DNA of 44,285 nt from Muribaculaceae bacterium (GCA_023664185.1 JAMPGA010000001.1:943028-987312); one strand, 5' to 3'. Shown: positions 26,625 to 35,075, counted from the stretch's first letter. Numbers and translations are program-made. Notes: generated by a model not told the origin, from the sequence alone.

Positions 26625-27707
26625 ATGGAAGAAGAAGTCAGACTGATGAAAGGCAATGAGGCCGTGGCCCATGCCGCAATCCGATATGGTGTGGACGGCT
26701 ATTTTGGCTATCCCATCACCCCTCAGAGCGAAATCCTCGAAACCCTTGAGGAGCTAATGCCCTGGGAAACCACCGGCATGACCGTCCTGCAGGCCGAGAG
26801 CGAAGTGGCCGCCATCAATATGGTATATGGCGGCGCCGCCACCGGTAAAGCCTGCATGACATCGTCGTCGAGCCCCGGCATTAGCCTCAAACAGGAAGGA
26901 ATATCCTATATTGCAGCCGGCGAGCTCCCGGCGCTGATAGTCAACTGTATGCGCGGAGGGCCCGGCCTGGGCACCATCCAGCCCTCGCAGGCCGACTATT
27001 TCCAGGCCACCAAGGGCGGCGGCCACGGCGACTACCACCTCATAGTGCTCTCGCCCGCATCCGTCCAGGAGATGGCCGACTTCGTAGGCCTGGGCTTCGA
27101 CCTGGCATTCAAATACCGCAACCCGGTGATGATGCTGGCCGACGGCATAGTGGGTCAGATGATGGAAAAAGTCGTGCTCCCTCCCATGCGTCCCCGCCGC
27201 AGCGACGAGGAGATAGCCCTGCAGTGCCCTTGGGCCGTCACAGGATGCCCCTCCACACGCCGCCCCAACGTGCAGACCACCCTCGAGCTCGACCCTGCAC
27301 TCATGGAGAAAAACAACCTGCGCCTCCAGGAAACATACCGCACCATCTGCGAAAACGAAGTGCGCTTTGCCGAACACTGCACCGACGATGCCGAATATCT
27401 CATCGTGGCCTTCGGATCCGTGGCCCGCATATGCCAGAAAGCCATGGAGGAAGCCCGCGAGCAGGGCATAAAAGTGGGCCTGCTGCGCCCCATCACACTC
27501 TGGCCCTTCCCCACCGCCGAAGTGGCTCGCCTGAGCCGCCAGGTAAAAGGCATTCTGGTGGTGGAACTCAACGCCGGACAGATGATCGAGGATGTCCGCC
27601 TGAGCCTCGACGAAAAAATACCCGTCCGCCACTTCGGACGCATGGGCGGAATAGTCATGGACCCCGACGAGGTGCTCACTGCCCTCAAAGAAAACTTTCT
27701 ATCGTGA
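26625..27707 (+). CDS. vorB: 2-oxoacid:ferredoxin oxidoreductase alpha subunit (VorB/KorA-like)
   Basis: A 360-residue subunit with the pyruvate-ferredoxin-oxidoreductase N-terminal domain (GNEAVAHAAIRYGVDGYFGYPITPQSE, the conserved YPITP) and a transketolase C-terminal-like domain (YLIVAFGSVARICQKAMEEAREQGIKVGLLRPITLWPFP). The complex oxidatively decarboxylates a 2-oxoacid (branched-chain oxoacid or 2-oxoglutarate) to acyl-CoA with reduced ferredoxin. The first part also shows LQAESEVAAINMVYGGAATG. Substrate cannot be fixed from sequence alone: VorB is the usual Bacteroidales name. The next gene starts within its stop codon (TGATG). Confidence 0.9.
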   Translation: MEEEVRLMKGNEAVAHAAIRYGVDGYFGYPITPQSEILETLEELMPWETTGMTVLQAESEVAAINMVYGGAATGKACMTSSSSPGISLKQEGISYIAAGELPALIVNCMRGGPGLGTIQPSQADYFQATKGGGHGDYHLIVLSPASVQEMADFVGLGFDLAFKYRNPVMMLADGIVGQMMEKVVLPPMRPRRSDEEIALQCPWAVTGCPSTRRPNVQTTLELDPALMEKNNLRLQETYRTICENEVRFAEHCTDDAEYLIVAFGSVARICQKAMEEAREQGIKVGLLRPITLWPFPTAEVARLSRQVKGILVVELNAGQMIEDVRLSLDEKIPVRHFGRMGGIVMDPDEVLTALKENFLS

Positions 27708-28474
27708 TGACACCTGACCAGATAAAACAACCCGCCAACATGGTGGCCGCAAAGCCTCGGCTGCTCAACGACAACACCATGCACTACTGCCCCGGGTGCT
27801 CGCACGGAGTGGTACACAAACTCGTAGCCGAAGTAATCGAAGAAATGGGTATCGAGCACATCACCATAGGTGTGGCACCCGTGGGATGCGCCGTCTTCGC
27901 CTACAACTACATCGACATCGACTGGATTGAGGCCGCCCATGGCCGAGCACCCGCCGTGGCTACAGCCGTCAAGAGGCTCAACCCCTCGCGCATGGTATTC
28001 ACATATCAGGGCGACGGCGACCTCGCTGCCATAGGCACTGCCGAGACCATTCACGCCGCCAACCGTGGCGAAAACATAGCCATCATCTTCATCAATAACG
28101 GCATCTATGGCATGACCGGAGGCCAGATGGCTCCCACCACCCTCGAGGGCATGGTCACAGCCACCACCCCTTACGGACGCCGCGTAGACCTCAACGGCCA
28201 CCATCTCAACATGACGGCAATCCTCGCCGGCCTCCCCGGCACATGCTACGTCACCCGCCAGAGCGTCCACACAGCCGTAGCCGTGCGCAAAGCCAAGAAA
28301 GCCATACGTCAGGCATTCGAAAACTCCATGAACGGCCTGGGCACATCATGTGTCGAGATCGTAGGCACCTGCGCCTCCGGATGGAAGATGACACCCGAGA
28401 AAGCTAACAAATGGATGGAGGAGCACATGTTTGCAGCATATCCTCCCGGCGACATTAAAAATACGGTGAAATAA
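27707..28474 (+). CDS. 2-oxoacid:ferredoxin oxidoreductase beta subunit (TPP-binding)
   Basis: A 255-residue thiamine-diphosphate-binding subunit. YCPGCSHG near residue 25 holds the Cys pair of the family, VAPVGCAVF follows, and the TPP-Mg site reads GDGDLAAIGTAETIHAANRGENIAIIFINNGIYGMTGGQ (GDGD to NN with the expected spacing). It forms the acyl intermediate and passes electrons to the ferredoxin subunit. ATG 27707 overlaps the alpha-subunit stop by one base (TGATG), which indicates translational coupling; a much longer in-frame extension upstream lies over the alpha gene and is not real. The gamma subunit starts one base after its stop codon. Confidence 0.93.
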   Translation: MTPDQIKQPANMVAAKPRLLNDNTMHYCPGCSHGVVHKLVAEVIEEMGIEHITIGVAPVGCAVFAYNYIDIDWIEAAHGRAPAVATAVKRLNPSRMVFTYQGDGDLAAIGTAETIHAANRGENIAIIFINNGIYGMTGGQMAPTTLEGMVTATTPYGRRVDLNGHHLNMTAILAGLPGTCYVTRQSVHTAVAVRKAKKAIRQAFENSMNGLGTSCVEIVGTCASGWKMTPEKANKWMEEHMFAAYPPGDIKNTVK

Positions 28475-28475
28475 C

Positions 28476-29006
28476 ATGAAAGAAGAAATCATCATAGCCG
28501 GATTCGGCGGCCAGGGTGTGCTCTCCATGGGCAAGATTCTCGCATATGCCGGACTCATGGACAATCTCGAGGTGACCTGGATGCCCGCTTACGGCCCCGA
28601 GCAGCGCGGAGGCACTGCCAATGTCACCGTCATTCTCTCCGACGGCCCCATCTCAAGCCCTGTGCTCAACACCTACGACACAGCCGTGATTCTCAACCAG
28701 CAAAGTCTCGACAAATTTGAGCCGAAAGTTAAGCCCGGAGGCACTCTCATCTACGACCCCTACAGCATCCACCATGCCCCCACACGCACCGACATCAACG
28801 TCATCCCCGTGCAGGCCATGGAGGCAACCCTCTCACTCCCCTCGGCCAAGGTCTACAACATGGTGCTCCTCGGAGCACTCCTCAAAGCCCGCAACATAGT
28901 GAGTGTCGACGCCGTGATGCGCGGCCTCAAGAAAACCCTTCCCGAACGTCATCACCACCTTCTCCCCCTCAACCGCGACGCCATCCTGAAAGGAATGGAA
29001 TTGTAG
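28476..29006 (+). CDS. 2-oxoacid:ferredoxin oxidoreductase gamma subunit
   Basis: A 176-residue gamma (catalytic, POR-type) domain. The N-terminal Rossmann-like GFGGQGVLSMGKILAYAG and the conserved WMPAYGPEQRGGTANVTVI are diagnostic; NQQSLDKFEPKVKPGGTLIYD completes the fold. It belongs to the same four-gene operon (ferredoxin, alpha, beta, gamma), separated from the beta gene by a single base. A strong hairpin follows at 29059. Confidence 0.92.
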   Translation: MKEEIIIAGFGGQGVLSMGKILAYAGLMDNLEVTWMPAYGPEQRGGTANVTVILSDGPISSPVLNTYDTAVILNQQSLDKFEPKVKPGGTLIYDPYSIHHAPTRTDINVIPVQAMEATLSLPSAKVYNMVLLGALLKARNIVSVDAVMRGLKKTLPERHHHLLPLNRDAILKGMEL

Positions 29007-29010
29007 AATT

Positions 29011-29168
29011 GAGAGTTGAGAATCCTCGCCATAGTGTGAGGCGATTACATAGATTACAGCCCCGTAGGGTCGTGGAACGCTCAACAGCTGTTTTCCACTA
29101 TACCCTACGGGGCCGTTCCTTTTGCTAAGAGCGAGCATGGAGTATCGAGAGCTCCAATTCTCAATTCT
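29011..29168. repeat. Inverted AATTGAGA-type repeats flanking the terminator
   Basis: AATTGAGAGTTGAGAAT at about 29012-29028 and an inverted relative AATTCTCAATTCTCA at about 29154-29168 surround the CCCGTAGGG hairpin. Similar units form the 19-bp stem after malQ. The block therefore looks like an intergenic repeat module. Confidence 0.45.
29059..29123 (+). terminator. Terminator of the oxidoreductase operon
   Basis: GCCCCGTAGGGT (29059-29070) pairs with ACCCTACGGGGC (29102-29113), with a second stem GTGGAA/TTCCAC (29072-29077 with 29093-29098) inside, followed by CCTTTT. A smaller hairpin with GCCTC/GAGGC-like ends lies just before it (about 29034-29047). The CCCGTAGGG palindrome looks like a REP-type repeat used as a terminator. 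Confidence 0.65.
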
Positions 29169-29248
29169 CATGCACATTATAGAGGTGTAATAAAGTGTCG
29201 CCTCCGAAACCTCCGCTATACCAGAGGGTAGATTACGGATACTATATA

Positions 29249-29438
29249 AGAGTGTGTCTAATAAAGGGTGTTAACGCGTAGGGAAGTCAAATCATTCTTT
29301 CTTTCCGCGTCATTTAGCTTCATAAGACTTTTGTTATTTATGAAATATTGTTTTAACGAGTGTGAATTAACGAAAGTTACCTCGGTTCGGCCACTCTTGG
29401 CCGCCCCACACGTTAACATCCTTTATTAGACACACTCT
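29249..29438. mobile_element. 190-bp MITE-like element with 28-bp terminal inverted repeats
   Basis: The left end AGAGTGTGTCTAATAAAGGG... (29249-29276) and the right end (29411-29438) are inverted repeats with 27 of 28 positions identical. The 134-bp interior has no ORF and is A+T rich, so the element is non-autonomous. I cannot see a convincing target-site duplication (flanks TATA and AAAA). It sits between the oxidoreductase operon and the tig terminator, its right end touching the T tract of that terminator. The remaining bases 29169-29248 hold nothing I can name. Confidence 0.75.
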
Positions 29439-29480
29439 AAAAGCCCGGCTCAGGATGCGGGGGCATGCTGAACCGGGCTT
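29437..29480 (-). terminator. Terminator of tig
   Basis: AAGCCCGG (29441-29448) pairs with CCGGGCTT (29473-29480) with additional TCAG/CTGA pairing; on the - strand it runs into TTTT, which borders the MITE-like element. Confidence 0.7.
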
Positions 29481-29510
29481 GGATGGGGTTTGAGCCTTTG
29501 GCGTGGGTGA

Positions 29511-30854
29511 TTATTGTGCCTGGGCTATTTCTTTGAACTTGTCGAGCGAGACGGTCTGTTTGTCGAGTGTCACGGCGTCTTCGATGGCTGAGTAGAGCTT
29601 GGCAGAGAGCACCTGCTGTGCTATCTGATTGCGCACTTCCTCCTTGCCGAGCTGCTCTTTGGCGTAGCGTGTGATGAGTTCGTCGTCCATTCCGGCCAGG
29701 CCATACTGGGCGAACTGGCGTGCGGTGAGAGCCTTGGCTGTCTGGAGGATCTCGTCGTCGTCGACTTTGATTTCGAGGGCGGTGAGGAGGTTGTTTTCGA
29801 TGATTTCGTGCTTGATGCCGTTGAGGTCGGCGTCGTAGGCTTCGTCGGGGTTCTCAGCTTTGCTGAAGAAAAGCTTCTTGATGGCGTCGGCGGGGAGAGT
29901 CATGTCGCCGTATTTGTCCATCATGGCCTTGTCGAAGTCGTTGCGGAACAGGATGTGTGAGTTCTGCTCGAGCTCGTTGGTGATCATCTCCTTGATGGCA
30001 GCGCGATATTCCTCCTCGTTGTGCACCTTGTCTGAGCCGAATACCTGGTCGTAGTATTCCTGGTTGAGTTCGGCGGGGATGTTGACGATGATTTCCGAGA
30101 TGTTCATCTCAAAGTTGCCCTTCACGTCGGGGGCGATGTCCTTGTCGATATGGAGCATCGATGCGAGTTCACCGACATTGCCACCGGCAGCGTCGTAGGG
30201 GTTGAACACCACCTTGTCGCCGGGCTTTTTGCCGTCGAAGAGTGCTGTCTGGGCTTTGTCCTTGAAGTAGAGGGGGAAGACGATTCCGTCGGTCACCTGG
30301 ATGGCGCCTTCGTTGGTGTTGACGGTGCCGTCCTCGTTGAGCTGCATGATTGAGCCTTTCACTACGCCGTCCTCGGTCATTTCTTCGCCGGGCTTCTGAG
30401 TGCCGAAGCGTTTGCGGAGGTTCTTGTCCTGTTCGTCGATCATCTCGTCGGTGACTTCGATCTGATAGTAGGGGTAGTGATCTTCCTTGGTGGGCTTGAT
30501 GCCTTCGAGGGTGGGGATGAGGGCTACATCAAATTTGAATTCCTGAGGGCCTTCCATGAGGGCTTCCTTGACCTCGACGGGCATGGGGTGACCCATTACG
30601 TTGAGCTTGTTTTCCTTGATATAGTCGTAGACTGCACGGAAGACGGTGTCGTTGATGACATCGCTTGTGACCTGCTTGCCAAAGCGACGCTTGAGTTCGC
30701 CAAAGGGGACGTGACCTTTGCGGAAGCCGGGGAGCTGGTGGGTGCGACCTATCTCCTTGAGCTGTTTGGTGACGTCGTCCTTATAGTCGGTTTCGTCAAT
30801 GGCTACGGTGAGACGCAGCTCTACAGGCGAAATTTCTTCCTTTGAAATGTTCAT
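29511..30854 (-). CDS. tig: Trigger factor
   Basis: A 447-residue ribosome-associated chaperone of usual length. The N-terminal ribosome-binding domain contains the signature GFRKGHVPFGELKRRFG (about 44-60). A middle FKBP-like PPIase domain (about 150-250) is present but diverged, and the helical C-terminal domain (FRNDFDKAMMDKYGDMTLP, LLTALEIKVDDDEILQTA) forms the substrate cradle. It binds nascent chains at the ribosome exit. It is transcribed alone, away from the PHP phosphatase gene, with its own terminator. Confidence 0.95.
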   Translation of the reverse strand: MNISKEEISPVELRLTVAIDETDYKDDVTKQLKEIGRTHQLPGFRKGHVPFGELKRRFGKQVTSDVINDTVFRAVYDYIKENKLNVMGHPMPVEVKEALMEGPQEFKFDVALIPTLEGIKPTKEDHYPYYQIEVTDEMIDEQDKNLRKRFGTQKPGEEMTEDGVVKGSIMQLNEDGTVNTNEGAIQVTDGIVFPLYFKDKAQTALFDGKKPGDKVVFNPYDAAGGNVGELASMLHIDKDIAPDVKGNFEMNISEIIVNIPAELNQEYYDQVFGSDKVHNEEEYRAAIKEMITNELEQNSHILFRNDFDKAMMDKYGDMTLPADAIKKLFFSKAENPDEAYDADLNGIKHEIIENNLLTALEIKVDDDEILQTAKALTARQFAQYGLAGMDDELITRYAKEQLGKEEVRNQIAQQVLSAKLYSAIEDAVTLDKQTVSLDKFKEIAQAQ

Positions 30855-30938
30855 TGTCGGTGGTTAATGAAGTAATTATCTGATTCTTATAACTATTCTA
30901 TTATAATATGTGTGATGTGAGTCGCCACAAATTGCGCA

Positions 30939-30970
30939 CAAAATTAACAAAAAATACTCAAATTTTCAAG
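30939..30970 (-). promoter_or_regulatory. Promoter of tig
   Basis: On the - strand CTTG (30967-30970) is followed after 20 bp by TAATTTTG (30939-30946), a good -7 box with a partial -33 box. Leader of about 80 nt to the ATG at 30854. Confidence 0.5.
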
Positions 30971-31035
30971 TTTCAATATCTAAAGTTGTGTGAAGTTATG
31001 TTATATGTGATGTGGGGCGGTTGAGGTATGCAATA

Positions 31036-31066
31036 TTTGGCCGTGCAGAAACGTTATATTATATTG
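31036..31066 (+). promoter_or_regulatory. Weak candidate promoter of the PHP phosphatase gene
   Basis: TTTG (31036-31039), 19 bp, TTATATTG (31059-31066): two mismatches to the -7 consensus; ATG at 31089. Confidence 0.3.
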
Positions 31067-31088
31067 TAATCATCCCGATAAAAGACCG

Positions 31089-31850
31089 ATGTCGATATTC
31101 AATATATTTTCAGGCCGCAAAGAGGCCATAAAGCTTCCGTTTTCAACCGATATACATTGCCATATAGTGCCTGGAGTTGACGATGGGTCGCCCGATGCTG
31201 AGACGTCGGCCGACCTTGTGGAGCGCATGCAGGCCTGGGGCATAAGGCGCATCATTGCTTCGCCGCATGTCACGGAGTGTTCGTTTGAAAATACTCCCGA
31301 TATTCTTGATCCGGCTCTCGAGGAGCTCCATGCCGAGCTTCAGAGGCGTGGCAACGGCATCAATGTGAGCCGCTCGTCGGAAAACCGTATAGACGATTAT
31401 TTCCGCGACCTGCTGGCAGCCGGTCAGATCAAGACCATGCCCGACGACTATATACTGGTGGAGAATTCGTTTATCCAGGAGCCATGGCAGCTGGATCAGT
31501 TTCTCTACGATCTGCGCATCAAAGGGTTGCGTCCCATACTGGCGCATCCGGAGAGGTATCCCTACTATCACGAGCACAACCTGTCGCGCTACGATGAGCT
31601 GCACCATGCCGGGACATTCTTCCAGATAAATGTGCTCTCGCTAGCGGGCGCCTATGGCAAGCAGGAGAAGAAGGTGGCTGAGAAGCTGATAGAGAAAGGG
31701 TATGTGGATTTTCTTGGCACCGATCTCCACAATATGCGGCATGCCGAGATCATAGACAAATATCTGACCACCTCTGACGCCCGCAAGCATTATGCGGCAT
31801 TGTCGGGACGTCTTATGAACGACAGGGCATTCAGTCCTTCGGCCGTCTGA
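31089..31850 (+). CDS. CpsB/YwqE-like PHP-domain tyrosine-protein phosphatase
   Basis: A 253-residue PHP-domain protein. Metal-binding motifs are STDIHCHIVPGVDDG (about 19-33), ASPHVTE, ENSFIQEP and ILAHPERYPYY, and the C-terminal GTDLHNMRH. In the family (CpsB, YwqE, Wzb-like role) the enzyme dephosphorylates the tyrosine kinase that controls capsular or exopolysaccharide chain length. The flippase gene ends convergently inside its last 20 bases, and that neighbour supports a role in polysaccharide export. The usual SAEY motif is SSENRIDDYF here. No kinase gene (Wzc-like) is present in the window. Confidence 0.88.
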   Translation: MSIFNIFSGRKEAIKLPFSTDIHCHIVPGVDDGSPDAETSADLVERMQAWGIRRIIASPHVTECSFENTPDILDPALEELHAELQRRGNGINVSRSSENRIDDYFRDLLAAGQIKTMPDDYILVENSFIQEPWQLDQFLYDLRIKGLRPILAHPERYPYYHEHNLSRYDELHHAGTFFQINVLSLAGAYGKQEKKVAEKLIEKGYVDFLGTDLHNMRHAEIIDKYLTTSDARKHYAALSGRLMNDRAFSPSAV

Positions 31851-33300
31851 GCAGATAGCCCAGCACATCGGCCTGTATGCGTGAGCCCATGATGGCATTG
31901 CCACCCAAGTAGATGGCAGCGAAAGCCAGAGCCATGGACACGCATTGGGCCAGCGGATGGAGCGCGCTTCCAGCAAGCCATAGGCATGGGATGAGACCTA
32001 TGACTGTGAGAGCCAGATAAGGGATGAGGTCGCCGACGAAGGCCGGGATGCTGCGTCGGGCCACCCATGAGCTCATGGCCAGCGAGGCTATCCAGGTGAG
32101 CGCCGAAGCCGCAAACTGTCCCCAGATAAATATCTCGAGCCCCTCGATGCCGCGGCTGAGCTGCCCCAGCGTGAGGATAATGGCTATGATGGCGGCGCCG
32201 TCGCGTACGACCTCGCTCACCACCAGCAGGCGTGACCGGCCCAGCGACAGGATGTAGTTGCTGTAGAGGAGGCTGAGCACCGTGAATATGCCCCTCACAC
32301 AGAGTATGCGGAAAAGCGGGATGGATATGTCCCATTTGGTGCCGAAGAGGGTGTGGAATATGGCCGGTGCCATCACAGCCAGGAGCGACAGAGCCGGGAT
32401 GGTGAGATAGGCTGTAAATCTATGAGTTTTGGCACAAATGCGCCGATAGCGCTCGTGGTCGTCTTGAACCTGCGACAACAGCGGCAAGAACGATGATGTG
32501 AGCACCTGAGAGAGCGACATCACCCCCATCTTGCTCCACTTGTCGGCCTGGGTGAAGTAGCCCAGGGCTGCCAGACTGGCGCGATTGCCTATGAGAAAAG
32601 AGTAAATGTTTTGAAACACCGTGTTGAGCAGCGAGGTCACCAGCACACCGCATCCCACGCTGAAGAAGCTGCGCAGAGCCTTGAAGGAAAATTGCCACAA
32701 CGGGCGCCACGTCGTGCTGACCCAGAGTAGAGCAGTCTTGACACAGGCCAGGGTGATGGTTTGCCACACTATGGCCCATGCACCGTAGCCTGCCACTGCA
32801 AGCCAGATGCCCACTATAGCTCCGGCAAAGAGTCCGGCCGAGTTGCTCACAGCCATCATCTTGACATCCATGCGTTTCATGAGCAGGTTGGCCTGGACGA
32901 TGGAGGCAGCGTTGATGATAAAGGCGATGAACATGACCCGGCTCATGGTGATGATGCGCAGATCGTTCTGGAACAGCGATGCTATAAGCGGGGCTGCAAA
33001 CCACAGTATCATGTATATTCCGCAGGCCATGGCTATGTTGAACCACAGCACCGTGGAGTAGTCGAGACGGCTGGGGGCTTTGCGCTGAAGCAGGGCCGAG
33101 GCGAAGCCGCTGTCGACAAACAGCTGGGCGAAAGCCTGGAAGACCATGATGGCGCCGACAAGGCCGAAGTCCTCATCGGTGAGCATGTTGGCGAGCACCA
33201 CGCCGGTCACGGCATAGAGCAGTTGAGTGGAGACTCGGTCGATGACGTTCCACTTCAGGGTGCGCGCCACGGCGCCTTTCAGATTTCCTGGCGAGGGCAT
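31831..33300 (-). CDS. Polysaccharide flippase (WzxC-like, MATE/MOP superfamily)
   Basis: A 489-residue integral membrane protein with about 12-14 hydrophobic segments. The start VARTLKWNVIDRVSTQLLYAVTGVVLANMLTDEDFGLVG is typical of the polysaccharide biosynthesis (Polysacc_synt, WzxC-like) family that flips lipid-linked oligosaccharides across the inner membrane. It ends with TM segments (YLALTVIGLIPCLWLAG) and a basic tail (YLLRRPKD). It is the last gene of a - strand series (DusB, DUF2807 protein) and its 3' end overlaps the convergent CpsB/YwqE-like gene by 20 nt. The 12-nt spacer before it carries a copy of the MITE end motif. Confidence 0.88.
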   Translation of the reverse strand: MPSPGNLKGAVARTLKWNVIDRVSTQLLYAVTGVVLANMLTDEDFGLVGAIMVFQAFAQLFVDSGFASALLQRKAPSRLDYSTVLWFNIAMACGIYMILWFAAPLIASLFQNDLRIITMSRVMFIAFIINAASIVQANLLMKRMDVKMMAVSNSAGLFAGAIVGIWLAVAGYGAWAIVWQTITLACVKTALLWVSTTWRPLWQFSFKALRSFFSVGCGVLVTSLLNTVFQNIYSFLIGNRASLAALGYFTQADKWSKMGVMSLSQVLTSSFLPLLSQVQDDHERYRRICAKTHRFTAYLTIPALSLLAVMAPAIFHTLFGTKWDISIPLFRILCVRGIFTVLSLLYSNYILSLGRSRLLVVSEVVRDGAAIIAIILTLGQLSRGIEGLEIFIWGQFAASALTWIASLAMSSWVARRSIPAFVGDLIPYLALTVIGLIPCLWLAGSALHPLAQCVSMALAFAAIYLGGNAIMGSRIQADVLGYLLRRPKD

Positions 33301-33317
33301 TTAGACACACTCTTATT
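33299..33317. repeat. Isolated copy of the MITE terminal motif
   Basis: The - strand reads ATAAGAGTGTGTCTAA, identical over 16 nt to the left edge of the element at 29249 including three flanking bases. It covers the stop codon of the DUF2807 gene and the spacer before the flippase ATG. No second end lies close by. Confidence 0.4.
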
Positions 33318-34008
33318 TCAGAGGCACAACCTTGATGCCCAGCGAGCGGTTTTTGATTTCGGGCTTCCCTTTATAGTATATGGTGGTTGACCCCATGCCG
33401 AACACCGAGAGCTTCTTAGTGGCCCATACGCCCACCGATCCGGTGCCACTCACCTTTACCGAGAGGTCTTCGGCTTTGAGGCCGTCGGCCTCGATGATGC
33501 CGGTGCCGATGGATGTGAGTTTGCCTTTAGTGCATTCACCGTTTATGATGAGCGATCCGTGGCCCAGCTTGAGGGTGCCTTTGAGATTGGTGGCCTTGAT
33601 GTCGCGAATGACGAGCGAGCCGTTGCCCTCGACAGTGGCTTCGAAATCAGGGCATCCGGCCACGTCGAGCACTCTCACGGTAGAGTCGCCGGTATTGGTG
33701 ACCTTGGTGAGATAGCGCGAGTAGACAGTGACGCGGGGCAGCCCGGGGGTGCCCACATGTTCGGGAGTCAGCTGTATGGTGAGCTTCTTGCCCGATGAGT
33801 TGAGAAGCAGAGCCGAAACCAGGCGGGACGGGGCTGAGAATACGGCCATGCCGGCCGAATCGGCCGAGCAGCGGTAGTCGACGTTGATGCCGTCGGTCAC
33901 CTTGAGCTCGCTGAATTCGCCCACTTTTACTTCATATTTTGTCAGCTCGGCAGCATGTAGGGCTGTGGCCGAGAGGATGAGGAGGAATGTGGTGATAAGA
34001 TTTTTCAT
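33313..34008 (-). CDS. DUF2807 (GIN domain) exported protein
   Basis: A 231-residue protein with a signal peptide (cleavage near LHA, residue 19) and the DUF2807 beta-helix-like pattern: FSELKVTDGINVDYRCS, GSLVIRDIKATNLKGTLKLGHGSLIING, LSVKVSGTGSVGVWATKKLSVFGMGSTTIYY. Repeats of short beta strands with Gly-Ser/Gly-Thr turns are visible. DUF2807 proteins are common exported putative auto-transporter adhesin-like domains in Bacteroidetes; function is not known. It lies 4 nt downstream of dusB and 12 nt before the flippase gene, so the three are probably co-transcribed. Confidence 0.82.
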   Translation of the reverse strand: MKNLITTFLLILSATALHAAELTKYEVKVGEFSELKVTDGINVDYRCSADSAGMAVFSAPSRLVSALLLNSSGKKLTIQLTPEHVGTPGLPRVTVYSRYLTKVTNTGDSTVRVLDVAGCPDFEATVEGNGSLVIRDIKATNLKGTLKLGHGSLIINGECTKGKLTSIGTGIIEADGLKAEDLSVKVSGTGSVGVWATKKLSVFGMGSTTIYYKGKPEIKNRSLGIKVVPLK

Positions 34009-34012
34009 AGGA

Positions 34013-35035
34013 TTATGTTTCTATTTGCACTTGTGTAGGAAGAGACTGCAGGGGATTGTTTTCAATCATGCCCATCACGTCGTCGAGTATCTGCATGAGC
34101 TCGTCGATGTGTTCGGCCCGGAGCATGCGGATGCGTGTTTCGCGGAAATGAGATATGCCCTTGAAGAGAGGTGAGGCAGCCAGGTGGCGGCGTATATGGA
34201 GTATGCCCCGATACTCGTCGATGCGCTCCACGCTCTCGGCTATCTGGCGCTTTATCAGATCGAATTTACGAGCCAGAGGCAGGGGTGTGGGGGTGAGTCC
34301 GGTAAGAGCCTGCGAGATGTCGTGGAAGATCCAGGGGGCTCCGATGGCTGCGCGCCCCACCATCACGCCGTCCACTCCGTAGCGATCGAAGGCGTCGATG
34401 GCCTTCTGCGGCGTGGTGATGTCGCCATTGCCTATCAGAGGTATGGTGAGGCGGGGGTTCTCCTTCACTCGGGCTATCATCTCCCAATCGGCCTCGCCGG
34501 TATACATCTGCGAGCGTGTGCGGCCGTGGACTGTCAGAGCCGCTATACCGCAGTCTTGCAGCTGCTCGGCCAGGTCGACTATGATTTTAGATTCATGGTC
34601 CCAGCCAAGGCGTGTTTTGACGGTGACAGGGATGCTGACGGCGTCGACCACGGCTCGTGTAATCTGGAGCATCCTGGGGATGTCGCGCAGCATGCCTGCA
34701 CCGGCGCCCTTACCGGCCACTTTCTTTACGGGGCAGCCGAAGTTAATGTCGAGTATATCGGGGTGAGCCTGCTCCACTATCTTGGCAGCCTGTACCATCG
34801 GCTCCACTTCGCGGCCATAGATCTGGATGGCTGTGGGGCGCTCTCCGGGGTCGATGGCGAGTTTGCGCACGGTGGCGGGGATGTCGCGGATGAGTGCATC
34901 GGCACTCACAAATTCGGTGTAGACCATGGCTGCTCCCTGCTCTTTGCATATGAGCCGGAAGGAACGATCTGTCACATCCTCCATGGGTGCGAGCATCACG
35001 GGGCGGGGGCCAAGATCTATATTGCCTATCTTCAT
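34013..35035 (-). CDS. dusB: tRNA-dihydrouridine synthase B
   Basis: A 340-residue flavin enzyme that reduces uridines in the tRNA D-loop. Motifs: VMLAPMEDVTDRSFRLI at the FMN site, YTEFVSADALI, the catalytic Cys in DINFGCPVKKVAGKGAGAGML (about 96-116), the MVGRAAIGAPWIF phosphate-binding loop. Length and order match bacterial DusB. The start ATG (35035) lies 7 nt after a -7 box at 35043-35050, so the message could be nearly leaderless. It is followed after 4 nt by a DUF2807 gene. Confidence 0.94.
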   Translation of the reverse strand: MKIGNIDLGPRPVMLAPMEDVTDRSFRLICKEQGAAMVYTEFVSADALIRDIPATVRKLAIDPGERPTAIQIYGREVEPMVQAAKIVEQAHPDILDINFGCPVKKVAGKGAGAGMLRDIPRMLQITRAVVDAVSIPVTVKTRLGWDHESKIIVDLAEQLQDCGIAALTVHGRTRSQMYTGEADWEMIARVKENPRLTIPLIGNGDITTPQKAIDAFDRYGVDGVMVGRAAIGAPWIFHDISQALTGLTPTPLPLARKFDLIKRQIAESVERIDEYRGILHIRRHLAASPLFKGISHFRETRIRMLRAEHIDELMQILDDVMGMIENNPLQSLPTQVQIET

Positions 35036-35042
35036 GGTTGGT

Positions 35043-35075
35043 CAAAATTAGTAAAAAAAGTACATATGTGCCAAC
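35043..35075 (-). promoter_or_regulatory. Promoter candidate of dusB
   Basis: TAATTTTG on the - strand (35043-35050) with GTTG 21 bp upstream (35072-35075). The ATG at 35035 is only 7 nt away. Confidence 0.4.

Noticed and set aside
27224..27706. Upstream extension of the TPP-binding beta subunit
   Set aside because: The extra 161 codons overlay the alpha gene in another frame and are Arg/His/Pro-rich nonsense; the ATG in TGATG is the natural start.
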